From the NCBI RefSeq assembly GCF_900103175.1, contig NZ_FNLF01000002.1, positions 434,001 to 498,000 on the forward strand: DNA of 64,000 bases, read 5' to 3'. The notes beneath the pieces are model-generated. The model saw only the letters and a list, made by a program, of their open reading frames with translations. It had not been told where the DNA came from and searched no databases. Source of the DNA: Tsukamurella pulmonis. GTDB taxonomy: Bacteria > Actinomycetota > Actinomycetes > Mycobacteriales > Mycobacteriaceae. Made by a program: the position numbers and the translations under genes. Below are positions 36,393-45,381 of this stretch, one piece after another. The stretch's first letter is position 1; each line of letters begins with the position of its first letter.

Positions 36393-37718
36393 GTGGCGGA
36401 CGAGAACAGCCGGCGTTTCCCCCGGCAGTGGTGGGTATTGGCCCTCTTCGCGGTGGCCGCTGCCGTCGCCGTGTGGCAGCAGTTCGTCCGGATCCCGTTC
36501 TCGACACCGATGTACGGGCTCTTCCACAACCAGATCGACGCCGAGGTCTACCGCAAGGGCGGCGAGATCGTCGCGCACGGCGGCGAGGGCCTCTACGACG
36601 GTCCGCTGCTCAACGACATCCTGCCGTTCACCTACACGCCCTTCGCGGGCGTGCTGTTCGTGCCACTGAGCTGGATGTCCACCGAGGTCCTGCGCTGGGT
36701 GTGGACCATCGCCGTGATGCTCGCGCTGTTGGCGTGCATCCTCATCGCGCTGCGCCTGGTGGGCTTCGTCCGCGACTGGCGCGTGTGGTTCGCGGCGATC
36801 TGCCTGACGCTGGTCGCCACGGTCCTCGAGCCCGTGCGCACGACCATCTGGTTCGGCCAGATCAACGTCTTCCTCATGCTGCTCCTGTTGTGGGACCTCG
36901 GCCGGCCCGCGGGGGCGCGGTTCAAGGGGTTCAGCATCGGCATCGCCGCGGGCATCAAACTCACCCCGCTGTTCTTCCTCGCCTATCTCGTGGTCACGAG
37001 GCAGTGGCGTGAGGCCCGCACCGCGATCGCGACGCTGGCCGGCACCGTGGTGGTCGGCTTCCTGGTGATCCCGCAGCAGTCGTGGCAGTACTGGTCGGGC
37101 ACCTTCCTCGACGCCAACCGGGTGGGCGAGCCGAACCAGGTCGGCAACCAGTCGATCAACGGCCTCATCGCGTACCTCACCCACGCGGAGGAGCCCTCGA
37201 CCGCGGTCTGGCTGGCCGTCGCCGTGCCCGCAGCCCTCGCGGGCCTGGGGATCGCGGCCTGGGCGTACCGGCGCGACGAGGTGCTGCTCGCGGTCACCGT
37301 CGTCGGCCTGACCGCCTGTGCCGTCTCGCCCTTCTCCTGGGGGCACCACTGGGTGTGGATCGTGCCGCTGCTCGTGCTCCTCATCGGCCGCGCGCTGCTC
37401 ACCGCCGATCCCGGTCGGCGCGTGCTCGCCCTCGTGGCCGCCGCCGCGCTGGTCGCGGCCACCTTCATCTGGGTCACCTATTTCCCGCACCTGCAGCCGA
37501 CGGGCGTCGACGACGTGCACGACACGTACGCGATCGGGATCTTCCTGCGCCCGATGGACAACCCCGTGCTCAAGGCGCTCGCCGGCGGCGTCTACGTGTG
37601 GATCTTCGTCGCCACGCTGATCGGCTCCGCCTGGTACCTCCGCCACACGGAGGATCGACCCGCGCTCGCGGACGAGGCCGTCCCGGCCGGACCGGGCCGG
37701 TCCGGCCGTGCAGCCTGA
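36393..37718 (+). CDS. GT87 (GT-C) polyprenol-phosphate-mannose-dependent mannosyltransferase
   Basis: A 441-residue integral membrane glycosyltransferase of the DUF2029/GT87 family. In mycolata such enzymes add alpha-1,2-mannose branches to lipomannan/lipoarabinomannan or related glycans on the periplasmic side, using polyprenyl-phosphomannose. About ten hydrophobic segments are present. The first loop carries FHNQIDAEVYRKGGE with the GT-C aspartate, and FSWGHHWVW near residue 310 is a family motif. The GTG start follows AGGAGGA by 8 nt. The thrE start overlaps its stop by 11 nt. The acceptor is not determinable. Confidence 0.87.
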   Translation: MADENSRRFPRQWWVLALFAVAAAVAVWQQFVRIPFSTPMYGLFHNQIDAEVYRKGGEIVAHGGEGLYDGPLLNDILPFTYTPFAGVLFVPLSWMSTEVLRWVWTIAVMLALLACILIALRLVGFVRDWRVWFAAICLTLVATVLEPVRTTIWFGQINVFLMLLLLWDLGRPAGARFKGFSIGIAAGIKLTPLFFLAYLVVTRQWREARTAIATLAGTVVVGFLVIPQQSWQYWSGTFLDANRVGEPNQVGNQSINGLIAYLTHAEEPSTAVWLAVAVPAALAGLGIAAWAYRRDEVLLAVTVVGLTACAVSPFSWGHHWVWIVPLLVLLIGRALLTADPGRRVLALVAAAALVAATFIWVTYFPHLQPTGVDDVHDTYAIGIFLRPMDNPVLKALAGGVYVWIFVATLIGSAWYLRHTEDRPALADEAVPAGPGRSGRAA

Positions 37719-38940
37719 CCGGCGCACCGAGGACCGCCGGCTGCTGGCCTACCTCGGCGCCGCGATGATCGCCGGCGGGCAGCCCGTGCACGAGGTCGAG
37801 GACGAGCTCACCGGCGTCGCCACCGCCCTCGGTCACCCGCTCGCCCAGATCGGGGCCACGCCCACGGGCCTGACGCTGACGCTCGAGCCCGGCGCGCCCG
37901 CCACCTTCGAATCGATCGCGGGCCCGCTCCGGCTCGAGCAGTCGGAGGTGGTCGCGGAGGTGCGACGGGGTCTCGTCGCGCGCACGTTGTCGGTCGACGA
38001 CGCCTTCGCCCGGCTCGGGACCCTGCGCTCGCTGCCGCACCGGTACCCGCAGTGGGTGCAGGACGCCTCGTGGTCGGTGATCGCCGTCGGCATAGCGATG
38101 CTGTTGCAGCCCGGCCTGCCCAACATCGCCGCCGCGGCGATCGGTGGCGTGGTGGTGATGCTGCTGGTCAAGGCCGCAGGACGGGTGCGGCTCGCGGCCA
38201 CGCTGCTGCCCACGATCGCGGCCTTCACCGTGGGGACGGGGGTCTTCGCCGCCGCGCAGGCCGGTTGGCTCGACGGTCCGCTGCGCACCCTCCTCGCGCC
38301 GCTGGCGGTGCTGCTGCCGGGCGCGTTGATGGTCACCGGCATGTCGGAGCTCGCGGCCGGCGCGATGGTCGCGGGCAGCTCCCGGCTGACGTTCGGGACC
38401 GTGCAGCTGCTGTTGTTCTCGCTCGGCGTCCTCAGTGCGACGTCGGTGCTCGGCGTCGCCCCGGAGATGCTGGTCAACGAGCGGATCAATCAGCTCGGCT
38501 GGTGGGGGCCACCCGTCGGGCTGGCGCTGATCTGCGTGGGCGTGTGCCTCAACGAGGGCGCGTCGATGCGGTTGCTTCCGGCGATCGGCCTGGTGGTGGC
38601 CGCGGCCTTCGGCGCGCAGCTCGCGGGGCAGGCGCTCTCGGGCGTCGTGCTCGGCGGCTTCCTCGGCGCGATCGCGGGCAGCCTCGGTGCATCGCTGGTG
38701 GCGGCGGTGCGGCCGCAATGGTCGCGGTTGGTGGTCTTCCTCCCGGCGTTCTGGGTGCTCGTGCCCGGCAGTCTCGGCCTGTTGTCGGTGACGTCGGTGG
38801 GCATCGATCCGGAGCAGGGCGCGCGCACCGTCGTCGACGTGGCGGCGGTGATCTGCGCCCTCGCCCTCGGGCTGCTGTTCGGTTCCGCGCTTGCGCAGGC
38901 GGTGACGGGACGGTTCGAGCGTCGTTCGCATCCGCGATAG
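37708..38940 (+). CDS. thrE: ThrE-family threonine/serine exporter
   Basis: A 410-residue inner-membrane exporter of the ThrE family, characterised in Corynebacterium glutamicum as exporting threonine and serine by proton motive force. The N-terminal about 125 residues form the soluble amphipathic region (GAAMIAGGQPVHEVEDELTG, about 18-37), followed by about ten hydrophobic segments including LAVLLPGALMVTGMSELAAG. Family length is about 450-490; here it is a little shorter. It overlaps the upstream GT87 gene by 11 nt. The family call is strong; the substrate is inferred. Confidence 0.87.
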   Translation: MQPDRRTEDRRLLAYLGAAMIAGGQPVHEVEDELTGVATALGHPLAQIGATPTGLTLTLEPGAPATFESIAGPLRLEQSEVVAEVRRGLVARTLSVDDAFARLGTLRSLPHRYPQWVQDASWSVIAVGIAMLLQPGLPNIAAAAIGGVVVMLLVKAAGRVRLAATLLPTIAAFTVGTGVFAAAQAGWLDGPLRTLLAPLAVLLPGALMVTGMSELAAGAMVAGSSRLTFGTVQLLLFSLGVLSATSVLGVAPEMLVNERINQLGWWGPPVGLALICVGVCLNEGASMRLLPAIGLVVAAAFGAQLAGQALSGVVLGGFLGAIAGSLGASLVAAVRPQWSRLVVFLPAFWVLVPGSLGLLSVTSVGIDPEQGARTVVDVAAVICALALGLLFGSALAQAVTGRFERRSHPR

Positions 38941-38946
38941 CGAACT

Positions 38947-38979
38947 GTTCACCCGCACACTGATTCATGTTCATACGCG
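38947..38979 (+). promoter_or_regulatory. Pho-box-like repeats upstream of phoA
   Basis: GTTCACCCGCA (38947-38957) and GTTCATACGCG (38969-38979) are spaced 22 bp, twice the 11-bp unit of PhoP direct repeats. They sit 18 bp before the phosphatase start, consistent with phosphate-starvation control. The intermediate unit ACACTGATTCA is degenerate. Confidence 0.5.
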
Positions 38980-38996
38980 CATGTTTCGCTACGGCA

Positions 38997-40469
38997 ATGA
39001 CGAACCTCGGTAGCGGAAAGGCGCGGACGGCGATGGCCGTCAGCGCGGTGGCGGTGCTCGGCGTGGTCGCGGCCTGCGGCAGCGGCGGCGACGACGGGCC
39101 CGGCACCTCGGGTGAGACGGCAGCGAAGGTGGAGATCAACCGGCAGGCGGCCGGCGACGTCACGACCCACGGCGGCGCCAAGCGGCTCGCGGGTGATCAG
39201 ACCCAGGCGATCGCCGACTCGATCCAGCGCTCGAAGGCCAAGAACGTGATCCTCGTGATCGGCGACGGCACCGCCAACCAGGAGCTCACCCTCGCCCGGA
39301 ACTACCAGTGGGGTGCGGGCGGCCAGATCCCCGGCATCGACGAGCTGCCGCTGTCGGGCGACTACACCACCTACGCGATCGACAAGAAGACCAAGAAGCC
39401 GGACTACACCACGGATTCCGCGGCCTCCGGGTCCGCGTGGGCCACGGGCACCAAGACCTACAACGGCGCCGTCGGCGTCGACGTCGACGGCAAGGCGCAG
39501 CGCTCGATCCTCGAGATCGCCAAGGCCAACGGCCGCAAGACCGGCAACGTCACCACCACCGAGCTGCAGGACGCCACCCCCGCCGTGCAGGTCGCGCACG
39601 TCGCGCAGCGCAAGTGCTACGGCCCCGTCGCCACCAAGGAGAAGTGCCCCGAGAACCTGCAGGAGAACGGCGGCCTCGGCTCGATCACCGAGCAGCTGCT
39701 CGCGGCGCGCGCCGACGTCACCCTCGGCGGCGGCTGGAAGACCTTCCAGGAGACCGCGACCGCCGGCGAGTACCGCGACAAGACCCTCGAGGTGCAGGCC
39801 AAGGAGCGCGGCTACCAGATCGCCCGCTCCGGCGCGGAGCTCGACGCCGTCACGGAGGCGAACCAGGACAAGCCGGTGCTCGGCGTCTTCGCCGACGGCA
39901 ACCTGCCGCGCGTGTGGGACAAGGCGACCGCCACCCTGCAGGGCGGCAAGGAGCCGGCCGTCACCTGCTCGCCCAACCCCGGGTTCGGTGCCACCCCGAA
40001 GCTCGCGTCGATGACGAAGAAGGCCATCGACCTGCTCAAGGGCGACAAGGGATTCTTCTTGCAGGTCGAGTCCGGCTCGGTCGACAAGGCCAACCACGAC
40101 GCCGACCCCTGCGGCCAGATCGGTGAGACCGTGCAGCTCTCCGAGGCGGTGTCGACGGCACTCGAGTTCGCCAAGCAGGACAAGGACACGCTCGTCATCG
40201 TCACCGGTGACCACGCGCATTCGAGCCAGATCATCGAGGCGGGCACCGTCACGCCCGGCCTGACCCGCACGCTCGCCACCAAGGACGGCGGCCAGCTGAC
40301 CGTCAACTACGGCACGTCGCTCGAGCCGGGCGAGGAGCAGCACACCGGCGGCCAGGTCCGCATCGCGGCGTACGGCCCCGGCGCCGCGAACGTCGTCGGG
40401 CTGACCGACCAGACCGATCCGTTCTTCTACATCACGGACGCCCTCGGTCTCGACCGCGACAAGAAGTAG
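38997..40469 (+). CDS. phoA: Alkaline phosphatase lipoprotein
   Basis: A 490-residue alkaline phosphatase, exported and predicted to be lipid-anchored. The signal peptide ends in the lipobox VVAAC (Cys near residue 26). Catalytic Ser141 lies in [10 protein letters not shown], and the metal ligands are visible: [16 protein letters not shown] and GDHAHSS. It releases phosphate from monoesters outside the membrane. The ATG at 38997 marks the signal peptide; upstream ATGs at 38967 and 38981 exist, the former in frame. Pho-box-like repeats upstream and a strong terminator downstream suggest a single-gene transcript. Confidence 0.92.
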   Translation: MTNLGSGKARTAMAVSAVAVLGVVAACGSGGDDGPGTSGETAAKVEINRQAAGDVTTHGGAKRLAGDQTQAIADSIQRSKAKNVILVIGDGTANQELTLARNYQWGAGGQIPGIDELPLSGDYTTYAIDKKTKKPDYTTDSAASGSAWATGTKTYNGAVGVDVDGKAQRSILEIAKANGRKTGNVTTTELQDATPAVQVAHVAQRKCYGPVATKEKCPENLQENGGLGSITEQLLAARADVTLGGGWKTFQETATAGEYRDKTLEVQAKERGYQIARSGAELDAVTEANQDKPVLGVFADGNLPRVWDKATATLQGGKEPAVTCSPNPGFGATPKLASMTKKAIDLLKGDKGFFLQVESGSVDKANHDADPCGQIGETVQLSEAVSTALEFAKQDKDTLVIVTGDHAHSSQIIEAGTVTPGLTRTLATKDGGQLTVNYGTSLEPGEEQHTGGQVRIAAYGPGAANVVGLTDQTDPFFYITDALGLDRDKK

Positions 40470-40476
40470 GAGCGCC

Positions 40477-40520
40477 GCGAGCGGCGGCCCGGCACCGTCG
40501 GGCCGCCGCTCGCTGTCTTT
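40477..40520 (+). terminator. Intrinsic terminator of phoA
   Basis: Perfect 15-bp arms GCGAGCGGCGGCCCG (40477-40491) and its complement (40499-40513) enclose a 7-nt loop, followed by TGTCTTT. It starts 7 nt after the phoA stop. Confidence 0.8.
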
Positions 40521-40583
40521 CGCTCTTCTCCGCCGACGGTCCGCCCGCTACCGTGGGTGCACACGCAAAGGGCAGGGGGAGAG

Positions 40584-41132
40584 ATGTATCCGATGGTCGT
40601 GCCGGTTCCGCGCATCCACCGCGCGCTCGCTCTGATCCAGGCCCTCATCGCCGCGCTCACCGTCGTGGGTTTGGTGATCTACTGGATGACCGCCTTCGAC
40701 AGCGATTCCGCCGACAGTTACGCCGACGTGGGCGAGGGGTGGGGCCTGTACCTGCTGACCCTGATCGCCCCGCTCGCGGTGCTCCTCGTCGCCGCCCTCG
40801 TCGGACTGATCGGACTCGCGGTCTTCCTCGCCAGAGGATCGCTGGTGGCCCGCGTCGCGAGCTGCTGCGTGTGGGCGGTGCTCATGCTCGCCGGCCTGGT
40901 GTCGGTCCAGCTGCACCCCGCGTTCGTGCTGGTGCTGTTCGTGTCGCTGTGCATGCTGCTGGCGCTCGCCTTCGCCGACCGCCTCGGCGGTACCCCGCTC
41001 CCGCCGGCGCCCGGTCCGGCGCGGTTCGTCCCTCCGGCCCCGCCGTACCCGACGGGGCAGTTCCCGGCCGTCCCGCCGCATGCGACGGGGCAGTTCCCGG
41101 CGGTCGCTCCGACCGACGAGCCGGAGCGGTGA
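40584..41132 (+). CDS. Small membrane protein with Pro-rich cytoplasmic tail
   Basis: A 182-residue protein with three or four hydrophobic segments (about 18-36 after MYPMVVPVPRIHRALALI, 60-82, 92-115) and a C-terminal tail of about 50 residues rich in Pro/Ala (PTGQFPAVPPHATGQFPAVA contains an 8-residue direct repeat, TGQFPAVP/A). No known family. The ATG at 40584 has a GGGGGAG site. It precedes dnaX by 77 bp; the gap holds nothing obvious. Confidence 0.65.
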   Translation: MYPMVVPVPRIHRALALIQALIAALTVVGLVIYWMTAFDSDSADSYADVGEGWGLYLLTLIAPLAVLLVAALVGLIGLAVFLARGSLVARVASCCVWAVLMLAGLVSVQLHPAFVLVLFVSLCMLLALAFADRLGGTPLPPAPGPARFVPPAPPYPTGQFPAVPPHATGQFPAVAPTDEPER

Positions 41133-41209
41133 CGGCGCGCCGCAGTCGCCCGGCGGTTGGTCGCCGAGCAAGCTGCGACGCTGTCGGACCCTGCCGGTAG
41201 CCTGGCACC

Positions 41210-43624
41210 GTGGCTCTCTACCGCAAGTACCGTCCCGCGACGTTCGCCGAGGTCGTCGGGCAGGAGCACGTCACCGAGCCGCTGAGCATCGCGCTCGATT
41301 CCGGCCGGATCAACCATGCGTACCTGTTCTCCGGCCCGCGCGGCTGCGGCAAGACCTCGTCGGCGCGCATCCTGGCCCGCTCGCTCAACTGCGAGCAGGG
41401 CCCCACCAGCACACCGTGCGGCGTCTGCAACTCCTGTGTCGCGCTCGCCCCCGGCGGCCCCGGCAACCTCGATGTCACCGAGATGGACGCCGCCAGCCAC
41501 GGCGGTGTGGACGACGCGCGCGAGTTGCGCGATCGCGCCTTCTACGCCCCGGCCGAGTCGCGCTACCGCGTCTTCATCGTCGACGAGGCGCACATGGTCA
41601 CCCCGCAGGGCTTCAACGCGCTGCTGAAGATCGTCGAGGAGCCGCCGGAGCACCTCATCTTCATCTTCGCCACCACGGAGCCGGAGAAGGTGCTCACCAC
41701 CATCCGCTCCCGCACGCACCACTACCCGTTCCGGCTGCTCGCGCCCAACGTCATGCGGCCGCTGCTGGAGAAGATCACGGGTGCCGAGCACGTCGCGGTC
41801 GAGCCCCAGGTGTATCCGCTGGTCATCCGCGCGGGCGGCGGATCCCCGCGTGACTCCCTGTCGATCATGGATCAGCTGCTCGCCGGTGCCGGCCCCGAAG
41901 GCGTGACCTACCAGCGCGCCCTCGGCCTGCTCGGCGTCACCGACACGGCCCTGATCGACGCCGCGGTCGACGCGTTGGCCGTCGCCGACGGCGCCGCCCT
42001 GTTCGGCGCCGTCGAGAAGGTGATGGAGGCCGGGCACGATCCCCGTCGTTTCGCCACGGACCTGCTCGAGCGCCTGCGCGACCTGATCCTCCTGCACACC
42101 GTCCCGGACGCCGCCGATCGCGGGCTCATCGACGTGCCGCAGGACGTGCTCGAGACGATGCGCGGGGAGGCCGCGAAGCTCGGCCTCGCGACGCTCACCC
42201 GGTGCGCCGAGGTCACGCACGCCTCCCTCGCCGAGATGCGCGGCGCCACCTCGCCGCGCCTGCTGCTCGAGGTCATGTGCGCCCGCATGCTGCTCCCCGC
42301 GGCCGACGATGCGCAGGCCGCTCTCCTGCAGCGCATCGAGGCGCTCGAGCGGCGCCCCGCGGGCGCGCCCGCTGCCGGTGGTGCCGCACCCGTCCCGGGT
42401 TCCGCGCCCGCCGCCCCGTCGGGCGGTCCGGCCCCCGCACCCCAGCCCGACGGTCCGCCGTCCCGTTTCGTCCGGCCCAGTCAGCGTCAGGCCGAGGCCG
42501 CCGCCGAGCCGGTGGCGCAGCCCGCTGCCCCTGTCGCGCCCGCTGCTCCCGCCCAGCCCGCTGTTGCCGCCCAGCCCGCGGCTCCGTCGCAGCCCGCCGT
42601 GCCCGCGCAGGAGCCCGTCGCGGCCACCCCGCAGGCCGAGCCCGCGCAGGCCCAGCAGCCGGTGGCGCCGGCCGCACCCGAGCCCGTTGCCCCCGAGCCC
42701 GTTGCCCCCGAGCCCGTCGCGCCCGAGCCCGTGGCGGCGCAGCACGCACAGCCTGCCGCGGCGCGGCCCGAGCCCGAGGAGCCCGTCGAGTCGGAGCCTG
42801 TACTGCATCGCCCGGAGCCGGAAGCGCCCGCGCGCGAGCCCGAGCCGCCAGCACCCGCGCGGGAGCCGGAGCCTGCCGCCCCGCCGCAGGCAGTCGAGCC
42901 GCCCGCGCCGGAGCCCGTGCGCGCAGCGGCCCCGGAGCCGACGCCCCCGGCACCCGAGCCCGAGTACCGTCCCGAACCCGAGCCGCAGACCGCCGCCGCA
43001 CCCGCGGCGCAGGCACCGTCGGGCCCCTCCGTCGAGGAGGTGCGCACGGCGTGGCCCAAGGTGCTGCGCGCGGTCAAGGACCGCAGCACGGTCACGTTCG
43101 CCCTGATGCCGAACGTGCAGGTGCTCGGATTGTCCGGCGATACCCTGCACCTGGCGCTGCCGATCCCCGCGCTGCTCGGCCGGTTCAGCGATCAGCAGCA
43201 CGTGGGCAACCTGCGCGATGCGGTCCGCGAGGTCTTCGGCACGCAGTGGAACGTCGAGGTCGGCGACGGCAGCGGCGCTCGCCAGCAGGGTGCTCCCGCG
43301 GCAGCGCCGCAGCAGCAGCGCCCCGCGGCCGAGCCGCGCAAGGCGCCGCCCACCTTCGAGCGACGCAGCCGCGCGGGCGAGCAGCGCCCGGACCCGCGCC
43401 CGGCCGGCCGGGAGAACCGCGCACCGTCGCACCACGACGACATCCCGCTGCCGCCCGAGCCGGACCCCGAGCCGGCGCCCGTCGAGGAGATCTCCGAAGA
43501 GGAGATGATGGACGCCGCGCACCGGGAGGACGCCGTCTCCGGCAGCACCAGCGCGCCCCGTCGCGACCCGGACGAGATCGCGCTGGAGTTGCTCAAGAAC
43601 GAACTCGGCGCCCGCCCCATCTGA
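41210..43624 (+). CDS. dnaX: DNA polymerase III subunit gamma/tau
   Basis: An 804-residue clamp-loader ATPase. Walker A GPRGCGKTSS (42-51), a four-cysteine zinc knuckle (CEQGPTSTPCGVCNSC), Walker B VFIVDEAH and the sensor regions are intact (about 1-370). Residues about 388-610 are a Pro/Ala/Glu-rich linker with a tandem PEPVA repeat, then a C-terminal domain (about 612-690, VRTAWPKVLRAVKDRSTVTF) that in tau contacts DNA polymerase. The GTG start is the family start (VALYRKYRPATFAEV). The stop overlaps the next ATG (TGATG). No obvious slippage heptamer was found by eye. Confidence 0.95.
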   Translation: MALYRKYRPATFAEVVGQEHVTEPLSIALDSGRINHAYLFSGPRGCGKTSSARILARSLNCEQGPTSTPCGVCNSCVALAPGGPGNLDVTEMDAASHGGVDDARELRDRAFYAPAESRYRVFIVDEAHMVTPQGFNALLKIVEEPPEHLIFIFATTEPEKVLTTIRSRTHHYPFRLLAPNVMRPLLEKITGAEHVAVEPQVYPLVIRAGGGSPRDSLSIMDQLLAGAGPEGVTYQRALGLLGVTDTALIDAAVDALAVADGAALFGAVEKVMEAGHDPRRFATDLLERLRDLILLHTVPDAADRGLIDVPQDVLETMRGEAAKLGLATLTRCAEVTHASLAEMRGATSPRLLLEVMCARMLLPAADDAQAALLQRIEALERRPAGAPAAGGAAPVPGSAPAAPSGGPAPAPQPDGPPSRFVRPSQRQAEAAAEPVAQPAAPVAPAAPAQPAVAAQPAAPSQPAVPAQEPVAATPQAEPAQAQQPVAPAAPEPVAPEPVAPEPVAPEPVAAQHAQPAAARPEPEEPVESEPVLHRPEPEAPAREPEPPAPAREPEPAAPPQAVEPPAPEPVRAAAPEPTPPAPEPEYRPEPEPQTAAAPAAQAPSGPSVEEVRTAWPKVLRAVKDRSTVTFALMPNVQVLGLSGDTLHLALPIPALLGRFSDQQHVGNLRDAVREVFGTQWNVEVGDGSGARQQGAPAAAPQQQRPAAEPRKAPPTFERRSRAGEQRPDPRPAGRENRAPSHHDDIPLPPEPDPEPAPVEEISEEEMMDAAHREDAVSGSTSAPRRDPDEIALELLKNELGARPI
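42677..42736. repeat. 15-nt tandem repeat in dnaX linker
   Basis: Four consecutive 15-nt units of the type CCCGAGCCCGTTGCC encode PEPVA in tandem, within the low-complexity linker. Such coding minisatellites can vary in length between strains. Confidence 0.85.
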
Positions 43625-44070
43625 TGCACGCCTCGCGCCGCTCGGTGATCCTGGGGGCGCTGTTCGTGCCGGTGGTCGCCGGCTGCGCTCCGTCGGAGCC
43701 TGCACCTTCCGCGCCGACCGTTCGCGACGAGGTGGAGCCGATTCGCAAGCGGGTCAAAAACATCGGCGACAGCTTCTCGGCCCGCTGGATCGGCCGCTCC
43801 AACGCCGACGACCGAAATCCCGGGCCCAGCGCCGTATGGCTCGACGCGGTGATCGCCCTCGGCGACGAAGTCGTGACCACCCGGCTGCGCGACGCGGCGG
43901 GGACGGCACCGGGCAGGTCGCGCCCCGAGCTGCCGGCCGTGCTCGGAGATCCAGGGGTCGGGCTCACCGATGCCGGGCTCGACGCGTTCGTGGCCGTCGA
44001 GCCCGGCACGGTGCGGGCGTTCCTGTATCCGGAGCGTCGCCTACTGGCGGTGATGTACTTCCGCGGCTGA
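43624..44070 (+). CDS. Small lipoprotein, unknown function
   Basis: A 148-residue protein starting with a short signal that ends in the lipobox VVAGC (Cys near residue 22). The mature domain (about 30-148) is soluble and has no recognised family; it includes RKRVKNIGDSFSARWIGRSN and a C-terminal EPGTVRAFLYPERR. Its ATG overlaps the dnaX stop by one base, so it is translationally coupled to dnaX. It is convergent with tmsB, with 8 bp between stops. Confidence 0.7.
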   Translation: MHASRRSVILGALFVPVVAGCAPSEPAPSAPTVRDEVEPIRKRVKNIGDSFSARWIGRSNADDRNPGPSAVWLDAVIALGDEVVTTRLRDAAGTAPGRSRPELPAVLGDPGVGLTDAGLDAFVAVEPGTVRAFLYPERRLLAVMYFRG

Positions 44071-44078
44071 CTCCGGAC

Positions 44079-45380
44079 TCAGGCGTTCCACCAGGGGCGC
44101 AGCGGCAGATCGCCCGCTCCGCCCTTCTCGTCGAGCTTGACCGCCAGGATCTGGTGCAGTTGGACCACGTTGCGCTCGAAGCCGAGTCGCGATCCGGCCA
44201 TGTAGAGACCCCACACGCGAGCGGTGCCCAGACCGACCTCTGCCACGGCCTCGTCCCAGTTGTCGACCAGGTTTGCGCACCAGCCGGCCAGGGTGCGGGC
44301 GTAGTGCTCGCGGAGGTTCTCCTCGTGCCGCACCTCCATCCCGCCGATGTCCTGGATCGCGGCGATCACACGGCCGGAGCCGGTGAGCTCGCCGTCGGGG
44401 AAGACGTACCGGTCGATGAACTGGCCGCCCTTGCCCGACAGCTTGTTGTCGTGCCGCGTGATCGTGTGATTGAGCAGCAGGCCACCGGTCTTGAGCTTCT
44501 CGCGCAGCGACGTGAAGTACGACGGGTAGTTGTGCACGCCGATGTGCTCGGTCAGGCCGATCGAGCTGATCGCGTCGAAGTCGCCCTCGGGCACGTCGCG
44601 GTAGTCGCTGTAGCGCACCTCCGCGAACTCGCCCAGGCCCTCCGCCTCGATCGCGGCCTGTGCCCACTCCGCCTGCTCCTTGGACAGGGTCGCGCCGATG
44701 GCGTGCACCCCACGGCGGGCCGCGTAGCGCACCATGCCGCCCCAGCCGCAGCCGACGTCCAGGAGCCGGTCGCCCGGCTTCAGGCGCAGCTTCTCGAAGA
44801 CCAAGCGGTACTTGTTCTCCTGCGCCTCCTCGAGCGTCGCGCCGGCGTCCGGGTAGCAGGCGCACGTGTAGGTCATCGACGGTCCGAGCACCAGCTCGTA
44901 GAACCGGTTGGAGACGTCGTAGTGGTGGTGGATCGCGTCGGCGTCGCGGGTCTTGCTGTGCCGCAGTCCCTCCGCGATCCGCCGCCAGCGCGGGATCGCC
45001 TCCTGCGGCGGCGGTGCGATCGGGATCATGTGCTCCGCACCGACGGAGCGCGCGATCTGCGCGATGAGCCGGGGGCCGGGCTTGGCGAACTTGAGGTCGT
45101 CGGACAGAGCCCGCAGCGCCTCGTACGGGTCTCCCGGGGGCGCACCCGTCAGTTCCAGGTCGCCGGCGACGTAGGCGCGCGCGAGGCCCATGTCACCGGG
45201 CGCCGTTGCGAGGTAGGTGGTTCCGCGCGGGGTGAGCAGGTCCAGGCCGTACGGTGCGTCGTCCGGGCCGGCGGACGAGCCGTCGTAGGCCTTGACCCGG
45301 ATGGCGAGCTTGCCGCCCGCCACCTTCTCGATGATCTCGGCGAGGCTGAGCTTGGGGAGATGCTCAGTGGATCGCGTCAA
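44079..45380 (-). CDS. tmsB: SAM-dependent methyltransferase for 10-methyl (tuberculostearic) fatty acids
   Basis: A 433-residue Cfa-family methyltransferase. In related actinobacteria TmsB/BfaB transfers a methyl group from SAM to the C9-C10 double bond of membrane oleoyl chains, giving 10-methylene stearate that the partner TmsA reduces. The SAM motif LLDVGCGWGG and ALSKEQA-like region, with GLTEHIG and the late RYVFPDGEL, match the family. A TTG start (45380) has an AGGAGG site, and the frame upstream belongs to tmsA. It lies directly downstream of tmsA, whose stop overlaps the spacer. Homologue of Rv3720. Confidence 0.9.
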   Translation of the reverse strand: MTRSTEHLPKLSLAEIIEKVAGGKLAIRVKAYDGSSAGPDDAPYGLDLLTPRGTTYLATAPGDMGLARAYVAGDLELTGAPPGDPYEALRALSDDLKFAKPGPRLIAQIARSVGAEHMIPIAPPPQEAIPRWRRIAEGLRHSKTRDADAIHHHYDVSNRFYELVLGPSMTYTCACYPDAGATLEEAQENKYRLVFEKLRLKPGDRLLDVGCGWGGMVRYAARRGVHAIGATLSKEQAEWAQAAIEAEGLGEFAEVRYSDYRDVPEGDFDAISSIGLTEHIGVHNYPSYFTSLREKLKTGGLLLNHTITRHDNKLSGKGGQFIDRYVFPDGELTGSGRVIAAIQDIGGMEVRHEENLREHYARTLAGWCANLVDNWDEAVAEVGLGTARVWGLYMAGSRLGFERNVVQLHQILAVKLDEKGGAGDLPLRPWWNA

Positions 45381-45381
45381 T

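Noticed and set aside
37708-37718. Overlap of GT87 and thrE as a frameshift
   Set aside because: Both frames are complete and normal; an 11-nt overlap is an ordinary operon overlap.
42360-43040. Programmed frameshift site for gamma in dnaX
   Set aside because: No A-rich slippery heptamer seen in the GC-rich linker.
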